The position numbers and the translations under genes are program-made. Below are positions 1 to 9,157 of a stretch of 64,000 bases of DNA, one piece after another; the stretch's first letter is position 1; the number at the start of each line of letters is the position of its first letter. Below the pieces are notes generated by a model. The model ran no database searches, had not been told where the DNA came from, and saw nothing but the letters and a program-made list of their open reading frames with translations. Origin of the DNA: Helicobacter pylori oki112 (GTDB lineage: Bacteria; Campylobacterota; Campylobacteria; Campylobacterales; Helicobacteraceae); the NCBI RefSeq assembly GCF_000600085.1, contig NZ_CP006821.1, positions 372,001 through 436,000 on the forward strand. Reading direction: 5' to 3'.

Positions 1-386
1 ACTATGAGAGTCTCTTTTCACGCAAAAATAGGGTGCATCGTGTGATCTTGCCAGCAAAAGATTCGCACTCGCAAGGCTTTGAAACTTTAAGCATTAATTT
101 TGAAGGGGCGATGGAATGGAGCGCGTTTGGGATTTGGCTGAGTTTGTTATTGCATCAATACGGCACGCAGATTTTACGCATCAAGGGGATTATTGATATT
201 GGAAGCGATCTTTTGGTGAGTGTTAACGGCGTGATGCATATCATTTACCCGCCTAAACATATTTTAAAGGATCAAAACGGCTCTAATCTCGTTTTTATCA
301 TGCACCATTTAGAGCGTGAAAAAATCTTAAATTCCTTAAAGGGTTTTAAGGATTTTCTCGGCATCAAGGGTTTTGAAACCCCATAA
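1..386 (+). CDS. CobW/YjiA-type G3E GTPase, C-terminal part (5' end outside window)
   Basis: The reading frame is already open at base 3 and ends with TAA at 384-386, so this is the 3' end of a gene that starts before the window. The residues match the CobW C-terminal domain of G3E GTPases: a 'GAMEWSAFGIWLSLLL' stretch, then 'LRIKGIIDIG' and 'VNGVMHIIYPPKH'. Proteins of this family use GTP to deliver metals or act as metallochaperones. The GTPase domain (P-loop and the CxCC metal motif) would lie upstream and cannot be seen here. An internal GTG at 33 opens a shorter frame, but domain content shows it is not the real start. It is convergent with the MFS gene, six bases from stop to stop. In strain 26695 this should be HP0312. 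The substrate metal cannot be told from this fragment. Confidence 0.8.
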   Translation, partial: YESLFSRKNRVHRVILPAKDSHSQGFETLSINFEGAMEWSAFGIWLSLLLHQYGTQILRIKGIIDIGSDLLVSVNGVMHIIYPPKHILKDQNGSNLVFIMHHLEREKILNSLKGFKDFLGIKGFETP

Positions 387-391
387 TTTTT

Positions 392-1537
392 CTATTTATT
401 GGTAGCTGTTTGCATTTTAATGGGGAAAAGAACGATGAAGCTTAAAACCAAACACACCCCACAAATGACAAAAATCAAAAGATAGCCCAAATCCCCTAAA
501 AAAATCGTAAAAAGATACGAAAAAAGCGCTTGGAAAATGCCAAAAGAAAACACCACCCACGAAGACGCTTTAGCGAAATGCTTTGCGCCTGCAATTTTTA
601 AAGCCATCATGCTGAATAAATTGATATTGGCAGTTGTAGCCGCTCCCATTACAAAGATGCTTAAATTGAGTAAAGAGATTTGGTGGAAAAAAATGGGCAA
701 AAAGCATGCGATAGATTTTAAAATAAGGATAAAGATATTGGCGTTTTTAGCCCCTAGCTTTTGAGCCATGGGGCCGCTGATTAAAGAGCCAAGCGTAGCG
801 CCAAAGCCAAAAAATGCCCACGAAGTTCCAGCGATAGTGGGGGAGATATTTAAATGACGGATCAAATAATCCACCCAAAAAAGCGTGTGCGGTAAAAAAC
901 CAATCGCATTGAGCGCGCAAGAAATGAGCAATAACCACAAATGAAAGGGGATTTTAAACGCGCTTTCTTCTTTTTTAACGGATCTTTTCCTTAAAGAGCG
1001 GGTTTTTAACCCCACTAAGGAAAGGATAAAGGCTATCAAACAACTGCCCCCTAAAAAAATCCAAGCCCATTTGATATTATAAGAGCTAATCCATGGCAGA
1101 ACAAACCCGCTAAAGACAGATCCAATGCCTACAGCGCTGAAAATAAACCCCCCCACTAAGGCTCTTTTATTTTCTTTGACATAGGGTAAAGAGAGAGGGG
1201 CGACTAAAATCATTAACGCGCTGCTAGCCACACCGGCGATAAAACGCCAGATCCAAAGCCAAAAGAAAGGGATACTATCAAAATAACAGACTAAAAAACT
1301 CAAAGCGATCAAACCAAAACTGATTTTAGCGATGCTTTCTAATGACATTAACGGGCTTAAAAATTGGATTAAAAAACTCCCAAAAACATAGCCCATTAAC
1401 ACCGCAATACCCAGTTGGAAGCTTTGGTGTGGGGTTAAACTCCCTGATAAAATGAGTAGGGGGATTAAAACCACATAGCCAAAACGAGCCAAGCCGTTAG
1501 ACACAAAAACCCCTAAAAAACAAACAAACACGCGCAT
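392..1537 (-). CDS. MFS transporter, YbfB/YjiJ-like
   Basis: This encodes a polytopic inner-membrane protein of about 381 residues with around twelve hydrophobic segments, the usual size of a major facilitator. The N-terminal 'SNGLARFGYVVLIPLLI' resembles the first helix of the YbfB/YjiJ branch of MFS proteins. A charged loop near residues 185-195 (RSLRKRSVKKEE) fits the cytoplasmic loop between the two six-helix halves. I chose the ATG at 1537 because an AAGGA Shine-Dalgarno stands five bases before it; a GTG five codons upstream (1552) lies on top of that ribosome site. The homologue in 26695 (HP0313) was originally labelled NarK, a nitrite extrusion protein. The substrate cannot be inferred from sequence, and I see no specific nitrate/nitrite signature. 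Confidence 0.75.
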   Translation of the reverse strand: MRVFVCFLGVFVSNGLARFGYVVLIPLLILSGSLTPHQSFQLGIAVLMGYVFGSFLIQFLSPLMSLESIAKISFGLIALSFLVCYFDSIPFFWLWIWRFIAGVASSALMILVAPLSLPYVKENKRALVGGFIFSAVGIGSVFSGFVLPWISSYNIKWAWIFLGGSCLIAFILSLVGLKTRSLRKRSVKKEESAFKIPFHLWLLLISCALNAIGFLPHTLFWVDYLIRHLNISPTIAGTSWAFFGFGATLGSLISGPMAQKLGAKNANIFILILKSIACFLPIFFHQISLLNLSIFVMGAATTANINLFSMMALKIAGAKHFAKASSWVVFSFGIFQALFSYLFTIFLGDLGYLLIFVICGVCLVLSFIVLFPIKMQTATNK

Positions 1538-2032
1538 TTTGATCCTTAACACATGACAAGTTATAAAAAGATCTTATATTATATTGAAACTTGTTAATTG
1601 ATGGTGCATAATGGAAGAAAGATAAGAATAAATTTAAGGAGCGTCCTTTATCAATACCCGTATCGCTAAAGAGACCCCACGATTGAATAAAAAAGAGTTG
1701 GTTATCGGTGTTATAGAGCTTGCTTCAAAAGCGCTTCATAAAAACAAGGCTTTTACTAGAATAAGGCTTTTTTGCGGTGGTGATCAATTGATGAAACAGA
1801 GATTTAACTATGGGCTAGGCTTAAAAAGAGCATCACTGAATAGCATAAAAGCGTTTTTTTGTCATTTTGGAAAAATTTTGTCATTTTTTTGTTTTTGATG
1901 CTTTTTGTGTGGTGTTAGCCCATAAAAAGGCTTTTAGTATTTTTTAAGGTTAAATAATAAAGAGCTTGATTTTGCCGTAACCTCTTTAAAAAGCGGTCTT
2001 TTGGGGCGTTTGCCCCTTATTAGTGAGAAAGT
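1538..2032. other. Gene-poor gap at the hopU/babC position
   Basis: In strain 26695 the outer membrane adhesin-family gene hopU (babC, HP0317) and vapD lie between the MFS gene and hugZ. Here the interval is about 0.5 kb and has no outer membrane protein gene. It holds a 71-codon frame from a TTG (1683-1898), open a little further upstream without a start codon, encoding a peptide I do not recognise ('NKKELVIGVIELASKALHK' then a low-complexity end). It may be a gene remnant. A short GGGGC/GCCCC hairpin lies at 2003-2016 near the hugZ stop codon, but without a run of T on the hugZ transcript. No RNA gene is recognisable. Confidence 0.5.
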
Positions 2033-2842
<810 letters not shown>

Positions 2843-2847
2843 TTAGC

Positions 2848-4473
2848 TTAATCTTTAGCGGAAATTTTGGTTTTTATCTCTATGCCTAAAAGTTTGAAAG
2901 CGTTGCTCAAACTCAAGCTCACCATTAAACAAATTTTTAAAAGCTCTTTAGCTTTAGGGGTGTTTAAAATCTTGCCAGCGTTATAGAAGCGGTGGAATTC
3001 TGAGGCGAGGGTTTTTGCGTATTCGCACATTTTTTGCAAGCCGTATTCTTCAAAAGAAGATTCAATGATTTTAGGCAAGCTTAAAGCGCTAAAAAGCAGG
3101 TATTTTTCTTCAGCGTTTAAATTGGTTAAAGGGGTTTGTAAAATTTCTTCTTTAGAAAAGGGCGATTTTTCTAGCATGGTGTGGATGCGCGAATTAGCGT
3201 AATGGATATAGTAAATAGGGTTTGAGCTGTCTTGCTTTTTTAAAGTATTGACATCAAATTCTAAATGCGTGTCAAGCCGTTTGCTTAAAAAAATAAACCT
3301 TAAAGCGTCTTTACCCACATCATCAATCACATCTTTAATCAAAATGAAATTACCCGCTCTTTTACTCATCTTGTAAGGCTCGTTATCTTTGAGCAAGCGC
3401 ACCATTTGAGCGAGCAAGACTTCAAGCTTGTTGGAATCATAGCCCAAAAACTCAAGGCTGGCTTTCACTCTAGCGATATAGCCGTGGTGGTCTGCCCCCC
3501 AAATGTTGATATATTTGGTGTAATTTTGCTTGAATTTTTCATCATGATAGACAATATCGCCGGCTAAATAAGTGTAGCTCTTATCTTCTTTAATGAGCAC
3601 CCGATCGCTTTCATCTTGGTAGAGTGAAGATTTGAGCCAGATTTTAGAATCTTTTTCATAAAGGGCGTTCGCTTTTTCTAGTCGTTCAAACACCGCATCT
3701 TTATGTTTAAAAACTTCTCTTTCGCTCGCATAGGAATCAAAATGAATGCCTAAAGCGTCTAAGTTATCTTTAATTTCTAAAAGCATTAGATCTTTAGCAT
3801 AGCCGCTTAAAACTTCAATAATAGTTTCTTTGTTTTCTTTAAAAAGGCTTGGCTCTAAATCGTTGTTCGCCTGTTTAGCGATTTCAATGATGTATTCGCC
3901 TTTGTAAAAGACTTCTGGGTAAGTTACGCTTTCTTGTAAAACATGCTCTCTGTAAGCGAGCCATACAGAAAGCCCTAACAAGCGGATTTGAGATCCCATG
4001 TCATTAACATAATATTCGCACAAAACTTCATGCCCTAAAAAGCGAGCGATTTTAGCCAGACTATCGCCAAACACCGCCCCTCTAGCATGCCCTATGTGTA
4101 AAGGCCCTGTGGGGTTAGCGCTCACAAATTCTAAAAAGATTTTTTGAGAACGCTCGCTTTTGGGTTGAGAGCCAAATTTTTCTTTTAATTCCAAAGCCTT
4201 TTGGGTGAAACGCTCTAAAAAATCTAAAGAAAGCGTGAAATTGATATAGCCCTTACAAGCCACTACGCCGTCAAAAAACCCTTGAGTTTTTTCATGCGTG
4301 CTGATTTTAAGGGCTAACTCTTCAGCAATAACTAAGGGCGATTTTTTAAAAACTTTGGCGAGATTGAAAGCAATGGGCGTAGCGTAATGCCCATGTTCTC
4401 TGTCTTTAGGGTATTCAATAATGGCTTCAGCTTCTAAAATCTCTTCTAAAACGCCCTTAATGAGAGTGTGCAT
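2848..4473 (-). CDS. argS: Arginyl-tRNA synthetase
   Basis: Class I aminoacyl-tRNA synthetase of 541 residues that charges tRNA-Arg with arginine. The HIGH signature is present as 'PTGPLHIGHARGAV' (residues 121-134), and a KMSK-type loop appears as 'EPYKMSKRAGNFILI' near residue 365. The N-terminal 80 residues are the Add-1 tRNA-binding domain, and the C-terminal helical region ('ANSRIHTML' to the end) is the DALR anticodon-binding domain. Length is normal for bacteria. It starts two bases after the tatA stop codon, so tatA and argS are very probably co-transcribed. Nothing unusual is visible. Confidence 0.97.
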   Translation of the reverse strand: MHTLIKGVLEEILEAEAIIEYPKDREHGHYATPIAFNLAKVFKKSPLVIAEELALKISTHEKTQGFFDGVVACKGYINFTLSLDFLERFTQKALELKEKFGSQPKSERSQKIFLEFVSANPTGPLHIGHARGAVFGDSLAKIARFLGHEVLCEYYVNDMGSQIRLLGLSVWLAYREHVLQESVTYPEVFYKGEYIIEIAKQANNDLEPSLFKENKETIIEVLSGYAKDLMLLEIKDNLDALGIHFDSYASEREVFKHKDAVFERLEKANALYEKDSKIWLKSSLYQDESDRVLIKEDKSYTYLAGDIVYHDEKFKQNYTKYINIWGADHHGYIARVKASLEFLGYDSNKLEVLLAQMVRLLKDNEPYKMSKRAGNFILIKDVIDDVGKDALRFIFLSKRLDTHLEFDVNTLKKQDSSNPIYYIHYANSRIHTMLEKSPFSKEEILQTPLTNLNAEEKYLLFSALSLPKIIESSFEEYGLQKMCEYAKTLASEFHRFYNAGKILNTPKAKELLKICLMVSLSLSNAFKLLGIEIKTKISAKD

Positions 4474-4475
4474 GT

Positions 4476-4715
4476 TTAACTTTCTTGTTTGCTTTTAATC
4501 TCGCTAGTTTCATGCACCTTGGTTTGCGCTGCTTGAGCGTCTAGGGTTTTTGGCTCGTTTTTAGCCTCTTCTTCATCGTCCTTCACGGCTTTTTTGAAAT
4601 TTTTAATCCCACTGCCTAAACCTTTAGCCAACTCTGGGATCTTTTTAGCCCCAAATAACAATACAATCACTAATAAAACAATGACCCAATGCCATATGCT
4701 TGTGAATCCGCCCAT
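4476..4715 (-). CDS. tatA: Twin-arginine translocase subunit TatA
   Basis: A 79-residue single-pass membrane protein. It has the TatA layout: a short N-terminal transmembrane helix (about residues 6-23, '[16 protein letters not shown]'), the conserved '[14 protein letters not shown]' hinge and amphipathic helix, and a charged, flexible C-terminal tail ([11 protein letters not shown]). TatA oligomers form the passage through which folded proteins with RR signal peptides cross the inner membrane, with TatB and TatC encoded elsewhere. The gene lies between gmk and argS in the same direction, 70 bases after the gmk stop codon. An AAGGAG ribosome site precedes the ATG. It is slightly short of E. 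coli TatA (89 residues) but complete. Confidence 0.95.
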   Translation of the reverse strand: MGGFTSIWHWVIVLLVIVLLFGAKKIPELAKGLGSGIKNFKKAVKDDEEEAKNEPKTLDAQAAQTKVHETSEIKSKQES

Positions 4716-4785
4716 ATTTTACTCCTTAAACTATTGGTTGGTTTTTTCCTGAATTATAGCTTTTTTAAAAAATAATTGGTAGGTT

Positions 4786-5406
4786 TTATAAGGATTCGTT
4801 TTTCCAAGCCTTGCATATTTTTTCAAAATTAAACGCTTTTAAGCGATGGACTAAAGTTTTTGCGATGCTTAAGATGATTTCTTTGGATTTTTCTAAATCT
4901 TCATTGATGATGAGGTAATCAAAGCTCTCCAAGCACTGCATTTCTTTATAAGCGTTGATCAAGCGTTTTTCTATCGTCTCTTTAGAATCCGTCCCCCTTA
5001 AAAGCAAGCGCTCTTTTAAAATCTCTTGGTTTTTGGTGCTAATAAAGACTGAACATGCGTTGGGGTAATGTTTTTTAAGGATTTCATGCCCTTGCACATC
5101 AATATCAAAAATAACGATTTTGCCCTCTTTTAAGGCTTTTTCTACAGGGATTTTAGAAGTGCCATAGTAGTGGTTATGCACGATCGCCCATTCTAAAAAC
5201 TGCCCTTTTTCTATGCCTTGTTTGAACTCTTCTTCGCTGACAAAATTGTAATGCAAGCCATCAACTTCGCCCTCTCTAGGCTTCCTCGTGGTGGTGGAAA
5301 GGGAAAAATGGGTTTTTGGGATTTTTTCTTGCAAATACTTTGTAAGGGTGCTTTTACCCGCTCCGCTAGGGCCTGAAAGGATGAGTAAATTAAAATCATT
5401 ATGCAT
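4786..5406 (-). CDS. gmk: Guanylate kinase
   Basis: Cytoplasmic enzyme of 206 residues that phosphorylates GMP (and dGMP) with ATP. The P-loop is 'GPSGAGKST' at residues 12-20. The GMP-binding segment follows as 'FSLSTTTRKPREGEVDGLHY', with the Ser/Arg/Tyr pattern of the family, and 'IDVQGHEILKK' matches the conserved core strand. Length is typical. The ATG overlaps the last eight bases of chePep (ATGCATAA), so translation of the two genes is probably coupled. Downstream comes tatA. No oddities. Confidence 0.96.
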   Translation of the reverse strand: MHNDFNLLILSGPSGAGKSTLTKYLQEKIPKTHFSLSTTTRKPREGEVDGLHYNFVSEEEFKQGIEKGQFLEWAIVHNHYYGTSKIPVEKALKEGKIVIFDIDVQGHEILKKHYPNACSVFISTKNQEILKERLLLRGTDSKETIEKRLINAYKEMQCLESFDYLIINEDLEKSKEIILSIAKTLVHRLKAFNFEKICKAWKNESL

Positions 5407-6856
5407 TAGGTTTTTTATCCTCTAAAGTGATTTTAATGCTTAAGGTCTTGTTTTCTAAAAGGCTTTTTAAGGACTCTTGATTGAGGCTTTTTAATAAATC
5501 CTGCAAATTCAAGCGCAATTCTAGGGGGCTGGAAGTTTTATCGCTTTCTTCTTTTTCTTGTGGGGTTTTTATATCGCTCTCTTTAGGGGTTTCTGTGTCG
5601 TTCTCATTATTAGGGGTTTTTGCAACGGCTTCATTCAAAAAGGGCAATTCTTCCCCCATCGCTTTAGCCATCACCGGCTCAGGAATGTCTTCAATGCTTT
5701 CGTAATGGTCTTCTTGGGTTTCTTTTTCTTGGGTTTCTTTTTCTTGGGTTTCTTTTTCTTGGGTTTCTTTTTCTTGGGTTTCTTCTTTAGGGATTTCTAA
5801 TTCTTGCGTTTCTTTTTCTTGCGGGGTTTCTGCGCTTTCTTGGGCTTCTTTTTTATCCTCTTGGCCGTTAGAGTTTTCTTGGATTTCTTTGACCAATTCT
5901 TGCATGGCCTCTAATTCTTGCGCGCTTGGGGAATCTTGTGTTTTTTCTTGTTTTTCTTCTTTAATTTCTTGCGTTTCTTCTTTGATTGGCTCTTGTTCTT
6001 TGATTGGCTCTTGTTCTTTAACTTCTTCTTGCTCTTCTTCTTTAACTTCTTCTTGCTCTTCTTCTTTAACTTCTTCTTGCTCTTCTTCTTTAACTTCTTC
6101 TTGCTCTTCTTCTTTAACTTCTTCTTGCTCTTCTTCTTTAACTTCTTCTTGCTCTTCTTCTTTAACTTCTTCTTGCTCTTCTTCTTTAACTTCTTCTTGC
6201 TCTTCTTCTTTAACTTCTTCTTGCGTTTCCAACTCTTTAGAAACTTCTTTATCTTTGAGGGTTTCACCCTCTTGCGTTTCATCATCTTTAGGCTTTTCTT
6301 CTTTTTGGGGAGTTTCTTTAATCTCTTCTTCTTTAACCTCTTCTTTTTCTTCTTGATCGTTTAAAGTGGGGAGTAGTTGCTCTTCATTGTTAGGCTCTTC
6401 TTGCGCTAGGGCCTCTAAATCGCCTAAACTTTCTAACTCGTCCCAATTGGTTTCTAAAACTTCTTGAGTTGGGTCTAAATTCTGGCTAGGCTCTAGCTCG
6501 CTTATGTTAGAACCAAGCTTTTTTTGAAGGACTTTCAACATTTCAGTGGGTAAAAAAGGTTTTTTGATTTTCACCTCAAAGCCCTCTAAAAAGGGCTGTG
6601 CTTCATTGCCTTTTTTATACATGCACACGCTGTTTTTATTTTGAGAGATGGTTTCTTTTAATTCTAGCCAATCCACTTGATCTAGTTTTTCCAAACATTC
6701 ATCATCGGCTATCAAAAGCCATTCTGGATCTTTTTTAAGGTGTGCGGATAGCTCTTGATAGTGGTTAAAATTTTCCATAGATAATTCTAATTTCTTAGAG
6801 ACACTCTCAAGCAGTTTTGCGATCATGGGGTTTTGGTTGAATAGAATCATTTTCAT
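5399..6856 (-). CDS. chePep: ChePep, polar chemotaxis regulator (poly-Glu-rich protein)
   Basis: A 485-residue protein with three parts. Residues 1-115 look like a receiver-type domain ('ADDECLEKLDQVDWLELK', 'KKPFLPTEMLKVLQKKL'). A very long Glu/Lys/Gln-rich region follows (about 130-430). A short conserved C-terminal segment ends the protein ('LRLNLQDLLKSLN...LSIKITLEDKK'). The acidic region holds eight exact EVKEEEQE octapeptides in a row (DNA about 6018-6210, unit 24 bases) and later four KETQE pentapeptides (unit 15 bases). This architecture is that of HP0322, known as ChePep, a pole-localised protein that controls flagellar rotation bias and is conserved in Epsilonproteobacteria. Repeat units are multiples of three, so copy-number changes alter length without breaking the frame. 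The start codon is an ATG after AGGGACTCC-like sequence; the stop overlaps gmk. Confidence 0.9.
   Translation of the reverse strand: MKMILFNQNPMIAKLLESVSKKLELSMENFNHYQELSAHLKKDPEWLLIADDECLEKLDQVDWLELKETISQNKNSVCMYKKGNEAQPFLEGFEVKIKKPFLPTEMLKVLQKKLGSNISELEPSQNLDPTQEVLETNWDELESLGDLEALAQEEPNNEEQLLPTLNDQEEKEEVKEEEIKETPQKEEKPKDDETQEGETLKDKEVSKELETQEEVKEEEQEEVKEEEQEEVKEEEQEEVKEEEQEEVKEEEQEEVKEEEQEEVKEEEQEEVKEEEQEEVKEQEPIKEQEPIKEETQEIKEEKQEKTQDSPSAQELEAMQELVKEIQENSNGQEDKKEAQESAETPQEKETQELEIPKEETQEKETQEKETQEKETQEKETQEDHYESIEDIPEPVMAKAMGEELPFLNEAVAKTPNNENDTETPKESDIKTPQEKEESDKTSSPLELRLNLQDLLKSLNQESLKSLLENKTLSIKITLEDKKPNA
5735..5795 (-). repeat. 15-bp tandem repeat in chePep (KETQE units)
   Basis: Four near-identical 15-base units encode four KETQE pentapeptides in the C-terminal third of the acidic region. 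The unit length keeps the reading frame whatever the copy number. Boundaries are approximate. Confidence 0.8.
6018..6215 (-). repeat. 24-bp tandem repeat, eight copies, in chePep
   Basis: Eight consecutive identical 24-base units encode EVKEEEQE eight times. The flanking unit towards the C terminus is diverged (EVKEQEPI, then a second QEPIKE copy). Perfect identity between copies points to recent expansion by slippage or recombination. The frame is kept for any copy number. Boundaries are approximate. Confidence 0.88.
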
Positions 6857-6932
6857 TTTAGGGACTCCTTATTTTATTAAGAAACGCTTCTTTAAGCCTA
6901 TCAATTTTTATCGCTTTTTTTAAATCTTTTAT

Positions 6933-6938
6933 TATAAT
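6933..6938 (+). promoter_or_regulatory. Probable -10 box (TATAAT) for nucT
   Basis: A perfect TATAAT lies 61 bases before the nucT ATG in an AT-rich leader. H. pylori sigma-80 promoters are defined mainly by this box, with little -35 conservation. The assignment is by position only. Confidence 0.55.
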
Positions 6939-6998
6939 CAAAAATCCACTTGGTTGGTTGTTTTTATCATGAGTGTAATTTAAAATAAGGATCATTTG

Positions 6999-7541
6999 AT
7001 GTTCAACAAGTTTAAAAAAATCGTTGGCGTGGGCGTGTTAGTAGGCTGTTTAGGGGTTTTGCAAGCTAAAAACAGCTTATTTGTCTTACCTTATGAGCAA
7101 AAAGACGCTCTCAATTCTTTAGTTTCTGGCATTAGCAACGCCAGAGAGAGCGTGAAAATCGCTATCTATAGTTTCACGCACAGAGATATTGCAAGAGCGA
7201 TTAAAAGCGTAGCGAGTAGGGGGATTAAGGTGCAAATCATTTATGATTATGAAAGCAATCATAATAACAAGCAATCCACTATTGGCTATTTAGACAAATA
7301 CCCTAACACGAAAGTGTGCTTATTGAAAGGGCTTAAGGCTAAAAACGGGAATTATTACGGCATCATGCACCAAAAAGTAGCGATCATTGATGATAAGATC
7401 GTGTTTTTAGGCTCAGCGAATTGGAGCAAAAACGCTTTTGAAAACAATTACGAAGTGCTTTTAAAAACTGATGACACAGAAACAATCCTTAAAGCCAAGA
7501 GTTACTATCAAAAGATGTTAGGGAGTTGCTTTGGGTTTTAA
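6999..7541 (+). CDS. nucT: Membrane-associated nuclease NucT (phospholipase D family)
   Basis: A 180-residue protein with an N-terminal hydrophobic signal or anchor (residues 8-22, 'IVGVGVLVGCLGVLQA') and one PLD/HKD catalytic motif: H124, K126 and D131 in 'MHQKVAIIDDKIVFLGSANW', followed by the GSxN element. Single-HKD nucleases of this type (Nuc/NucT) work as dimers and cut DNA and RNA outside the inner membrane. HP0323 (NucT) is known to contribute to DNA processing during natural uptake and to purine salvage from extracellular nucleic acid. I use the ATG at 6999, preceded by AAGGATC; a TTG one codon earlier also exists. It has its own promoter and is convergent with horC. Confidence 0.92.
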   Translation: MFNKFKKIVGVGVLVGCLGVLQAKNSLFVLPYEQKDALNSLVSGISNARESVKIAIYSFTHRDIARAIKSVASRGIKVQIIYDYESNHNNKQSTIGYLDKYPNTKVCLLKGLKAKNGNYYGIMHQKVAIIDDKIVFLGSANWSKNAFENNYEVLLKTDDTETILKAKSYYQKMLGSCFGF

Positions 7542-7548
7542 AGCCCTT

Positions 7549-8286
7549 TTAGAAGTGGTAATTATACCCCACATAAAAGGCAAAGACCCTACGCATTTGA
7601 ACCTTGAGCGCATCAGTGGTGTAGTATTTGTTATTAATGGTGGGGAATTTAAAACCGATTTCAAATTCATGCTCATCTACAAATAAAGCCTTGAGGCCAA
7701 AGTTAAAGAGGAATTGAAAAGAGGTGTTATCAACCGCGCTACTATTAGTGATGCCTAACAATTCCTGCCCTTTACTGCCAATATACCAGCTATTCCCCGC
7801 AATCGCAATCCCCCCAAAAACGCCAATATCCACGCTAATATCATCTTGATAGAAACTCCCTTGGAAGAAATTCCACACCGCATCCACGCCCACGCCATAA
7901 GTGATCATGTTATTGCCGCCATAATAGCCTTTAGGGTATCTCATGCCATAGCCTTGCCAGTCTAAAAAAGCGAAATAGCGCAAGCCCAAGATTTTATCCG
8001 GATGGAAAAAGTGGTTATAGCCCATGACTAATCCAATCCCATTAGATCCCATGTTGGTGAGCTTTTTAACGCTATTAACGCTAGTTATGATATTGGTGTA
8101 ACCGGTTTGATAGTTAGTCACTTCTCTAACTTCATGGATATTAGTCATTAAATTGATAGAACCTGTTTGGTAATTGAATCCCATATACAAATTTTTTGTC
8201 CAAGAAGGTGCTGCGCTTTCTTCTTTAGCTACTAAGGCGTGTGTTAGCAAGCTCGCACCAACTAACATTTTTAACAAGGTTCTCAA
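7549..8286 (-). CDS. horC: Hor-family outer membrane protein HorC
   Basis: A beta-barrel outer membrane protein of about 245 residues from the chosen start. It has a cleavable signal peptide ('TLLKMLVGASLLTHALVA', cut before KEE), alternating hydrophobic strands rich in aromatic and glycine residues, and a C-terminal strand ending 'VFAFYVGYNYHF' with the terminal Phe needed for barrel assembly. This is the H. pylori Hor family; position next to nucT and flgH fits HP0324, HorC. The start is a TTG at 8286: AGGAG stands six bases upstream of it and the signal peptide begins there. An in-frame ATG at 8313 would add nine residues, and the AGGAG would then lie inside the coding region. Function is unknown; porin-like or adhesin roles are inferred for the family. 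Confidence 0.85.
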   Translation of the reverse strand: MRTLLKMLVGASLLTHALVAKEESAAPSWTKNLYMGFNYQTGSINLMTNIHEVREVTNYQTGYTNIITSVNSVKKLTNMGSNGIGLVMGYNHFFHPDKILGLRYFAFLDWQGYGMRYPKGYYGGNNMITYGVGVDAVWNFFQGSFYQDDISVDIGVFGGIAIAGNSWYIGSKGQELLGITNSSAVDNTSFQFLFNFGLKALFVDEHEFEIGFKFPTINNKYYTTDALKVQMRRVFAFYVGYNYHF

Positions 8287-8384
8287 TTTTATCTCCTGCA
8301 TAGTAAGTTTCATTATAAAGATCTTAAAGATCTAAATTTTACAACAACTTGCTCAAAATTAAGCATTTATTCTTTATAAGAGAG

Positions 8385-8390
8385 TATAAT
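8385..8390 (+). promoter_or_regulatory. Probable -10 box (TATAAT) for flgH-pse operon
   Basis: A perfect TATAAT lies 37 bases before the flgH ATG, in the divergent gap between horC and flgH. No sigma-54 (GG-N10-GC) or clear sigma-28 element was seen beside it, so a sigma-80 promoter is the simplest reading. Confidence 0.5.
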
Positions 8391-8426
8391 TCAAGGCTTA
8401 AAATAACTCAAAAGTAAGGCTAGTGG

Positions 8427-9140
8427 ATGAAAAAGGCGCTTTATTTAGGGGCTGTTGCGTTTAGCGTTGTATTCAGCATGGCATCAGCCAATGAGCCAAA
8501 AATTGATTTTAACCCTCCCAATTATGTAGAAGAAACCCCCTCTAAAGAATTTATCCCTGAATTGAACAAGTTGGGGAGTTTGTTTGGGCAGGGCGAGCGC
8601 CCTTTATTTGCGGACAGGAGAGCGATGAAGCCTAACGATTTGATCACAATCATTGTTTCTGAAAAAGCGAGCGCGAATTATTCCAGCTCTAAAGATTATA
8701 AAAGCGCTTCAGGGGGTAATTCCACGCCCCCAAGACTCACTTATAACGGGCTAGATGAAAGAAAGAAACAAGAAGCGCAGTATTTAGACGATAAGAATAA
8801 TTACAATTTCACCAAATCCAGCAATAACACGAATTTTAAAGGCGGTGGCTCGCAAAAAAAGAGCGAAGATTTAGAGATCGTATTGAGCGCTCGAATCATT
8901 AAAGTGCTAGAAAACGGGAATTATTTCATCTATGGGAATAAGGAAGTGCTAGTGGATGGGGAAAAGCAAATCCTTAAGGTGAGTGGGGTGATCCGCCCTT
9001 ATGATATTGAAAGGAATAACACCATCCAATCCAAGTTTTTGGCTGACGCTAAGATTGAATACACGAATTTAGGGCATTTGAGCGATTCCAATAAGAAGAA
9101 ATTCGCTGCTGATGCGATGGAAACCCAAATGCCTTATTAA
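8427..9140 (+). CDS. flgH: Flagellar L-ring protein FlgH
   Basis: A 237-residue protein that forms the outer-membrane L-ring through which the flagellar rod turns. Family hallmarks are 'RPLFADRRAMKPNDLITIIVSEKASA' in the middle (the DxR...GDxxTI element, here 'NDLITIIVSE'), 'LVDGEKQILKVSGVIRPYDI' and 'SKFLADAKIEYTNLGHL' near the C terminus. A signal peptide is clear (residues 1-21, ending in 'MASA'). Unlike enterobacterial FlgH, which is a lipoprotein, there is no cysteine at the cleavage site and none in the whole protein, so it cannot be lipid-anchored in the usual way. It heads a plus-strand group followed 17 bases later by pseF. Confidence 0.93.
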   Translation: MKKALYLGAVAFSVVFSMASANEPKIDFNPPNYVEETPSKEFIPELNKLGSLFGQGERPLFADRRAMKPNDLITIIVSEKASANYSSSKDYKSASGGNSTPPRLTYNGLDERKKQEAQYLDDKNNYNFTKSSNNTNFKGGGSQKKSEDLEIVLSARIIKVLENGNYFIYGNKEVLVDGEKQILKVSGVIRPYDIERNNTIQSKFLADAKIEYTNLGHLSDSNKKKFAADAMETQMPY

Positions 9141-9157
9141 AAAGAGCAAAGCCTAGC

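Noticed and set aside
5889-6364. Long plus-strand frames opposite the chePep repeat, rich in Ser/Cys or Phe/Leu
   Set aside because: They are mirror products of the tandem repeat, with no ribosome site or recognisable fold.
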